Notes under the pieces: generated by a model
Told to the model about the DNA's origin: nothing
The model's database searches: none
What the model saw: only the letters and a program-made list of their open reading frames with translations
Source: Tubulanus polymorphus
Taxonomy: Eukaryota; Nemertea; Palaeonemertea; Tubulaniformes; Tubulanidae
NCBI RefSeq assembly: GCF_964204645.1
Contig: NC_134032.1
Coordinates: forward strand, 8,426,275-8,490,274
Length of the DNA stretch: 64,000 nucleotides
Direction: 5' to 3'
Program-made: the position numbers and the translations under genes
In this document: positions 63,695 to 64,000 of the stretch, one piece after another
Numbering within the stretch: the first letter of the stretch is position 1
Layout: every line of letters starts with the position of its first letter

Positions 63695-64000
63695 CTAAAA
63701 TAGAGAGGAATTTGTTTAGTAAGCGGCAGCCTGAAATCGGCACACCCTTCAGACATTCAGCACTGAAGTGCGAACAAACTGTTTTTGATAAGTAGTACAT
63801 TTTCTATCAATGGTGAATTCCTGAACACAAAAGTGACATGCGCGCGTTCAGTTTTTGAAAGTGTGCTGATAAAATGTCTAATGCCTGGTGTTTGTAGTTC
63901 ATTTCCGATTAGAAATTTCCTGGTATTTGTAGATCTGAACACCTGAGGTGAATGGTCAATTATTAGTTGAAATTGTCCCGACGAGAAATGCCTGCCTGGT
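63695..64000. other. Bystin intron reaching the window edge
   Basis: No further bystin exon is recognisable to the right edge; the preceding exons must lie outside. Confidence 0.6.

Noticed and set aside
1-64000. CRISPR arrays, operons or ribosome binding sites
   Set aside because: The window is animal nuclear DNA with spliced genes; the tandem repeats lack the repeat-spacer structure.

Overview
This is an animal (metazoan) genomic window: genes are split by GT-AG introns, coding exons are small islands in AT-rich non-coding DNA, and mobile elements are abundant. Two single-exon peptide-receptor-like GPCRs, an Eyes shut homologue and a combined Emi1/Emi2-type gene suggest a marine invertebrate, most likely a lophotrochozoan (annelid, mollusc, nemertean or similar). 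The species cannot be fixed from sequence alone.

Layout. 0.2-1.2 kb: a non-autonomous inverted-repeat element. 1.7-2.75 kb (+): an intronless rhodopsin-like GPCR. 3.7-9.05 kb (+): an almost full-length non-LTR retrotransposon whose ORF1 carries a frameshift and whose ORF2 is open from endonuclease to zinc knuckle. 9.56-51.4 kb (+): one very large gene that I assemble into 35 coding exons. They join to 8538 nt (2845 residues plus stop) with every intron phase consistent. Its N-terminal domain, about 35 EGF repeats, mucin-like Ser/Thr region, four laminin G domains and lack of a membrane anchor identify it as Eyes shut/EYS (spacemaker). A second intronless GPCR (16.3-17.3 kb, +) lies inside EYS intron 3. 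55.66-59.12 kb (+): a three-exon Emi1/Emi2 (FBXO5/FBXO43) APC/C inhibitor with DSG degron, F-box, D-box, zinc-binding region and RL tail. 61.86-63.69 kb (-): the last four exons of bystin (BYSL), running off the right edge and convergent with the Emi gene.

The genes are not a pathway or operon: EYS is an extracellular matrix protein of photoreceptors, Emi controls the cell cycle, and bystin acts in 40S ribosome biogenesis. The introns are densely colonised: a family of about 285-bp TTAA-flanked inverted-repeat elements (six copies, one split by a 1080-bp hAT-like insertion), a 1.7-kb fold-back element, coding and non-coding minisatellites, and a degraded possible piggyBac relic at 60.7-61.5 kb. 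The most unusual sequence features are the alternating 2-1-2-1 intron phases along the EYS EGF array, a 21-bp minisatellite that starts exactly on an EYS splice donor, a repeated KTPADVSVRLSF-type motif in the Emi protein, and an ORF2 with no ATG ahead of its endonuclease domain.
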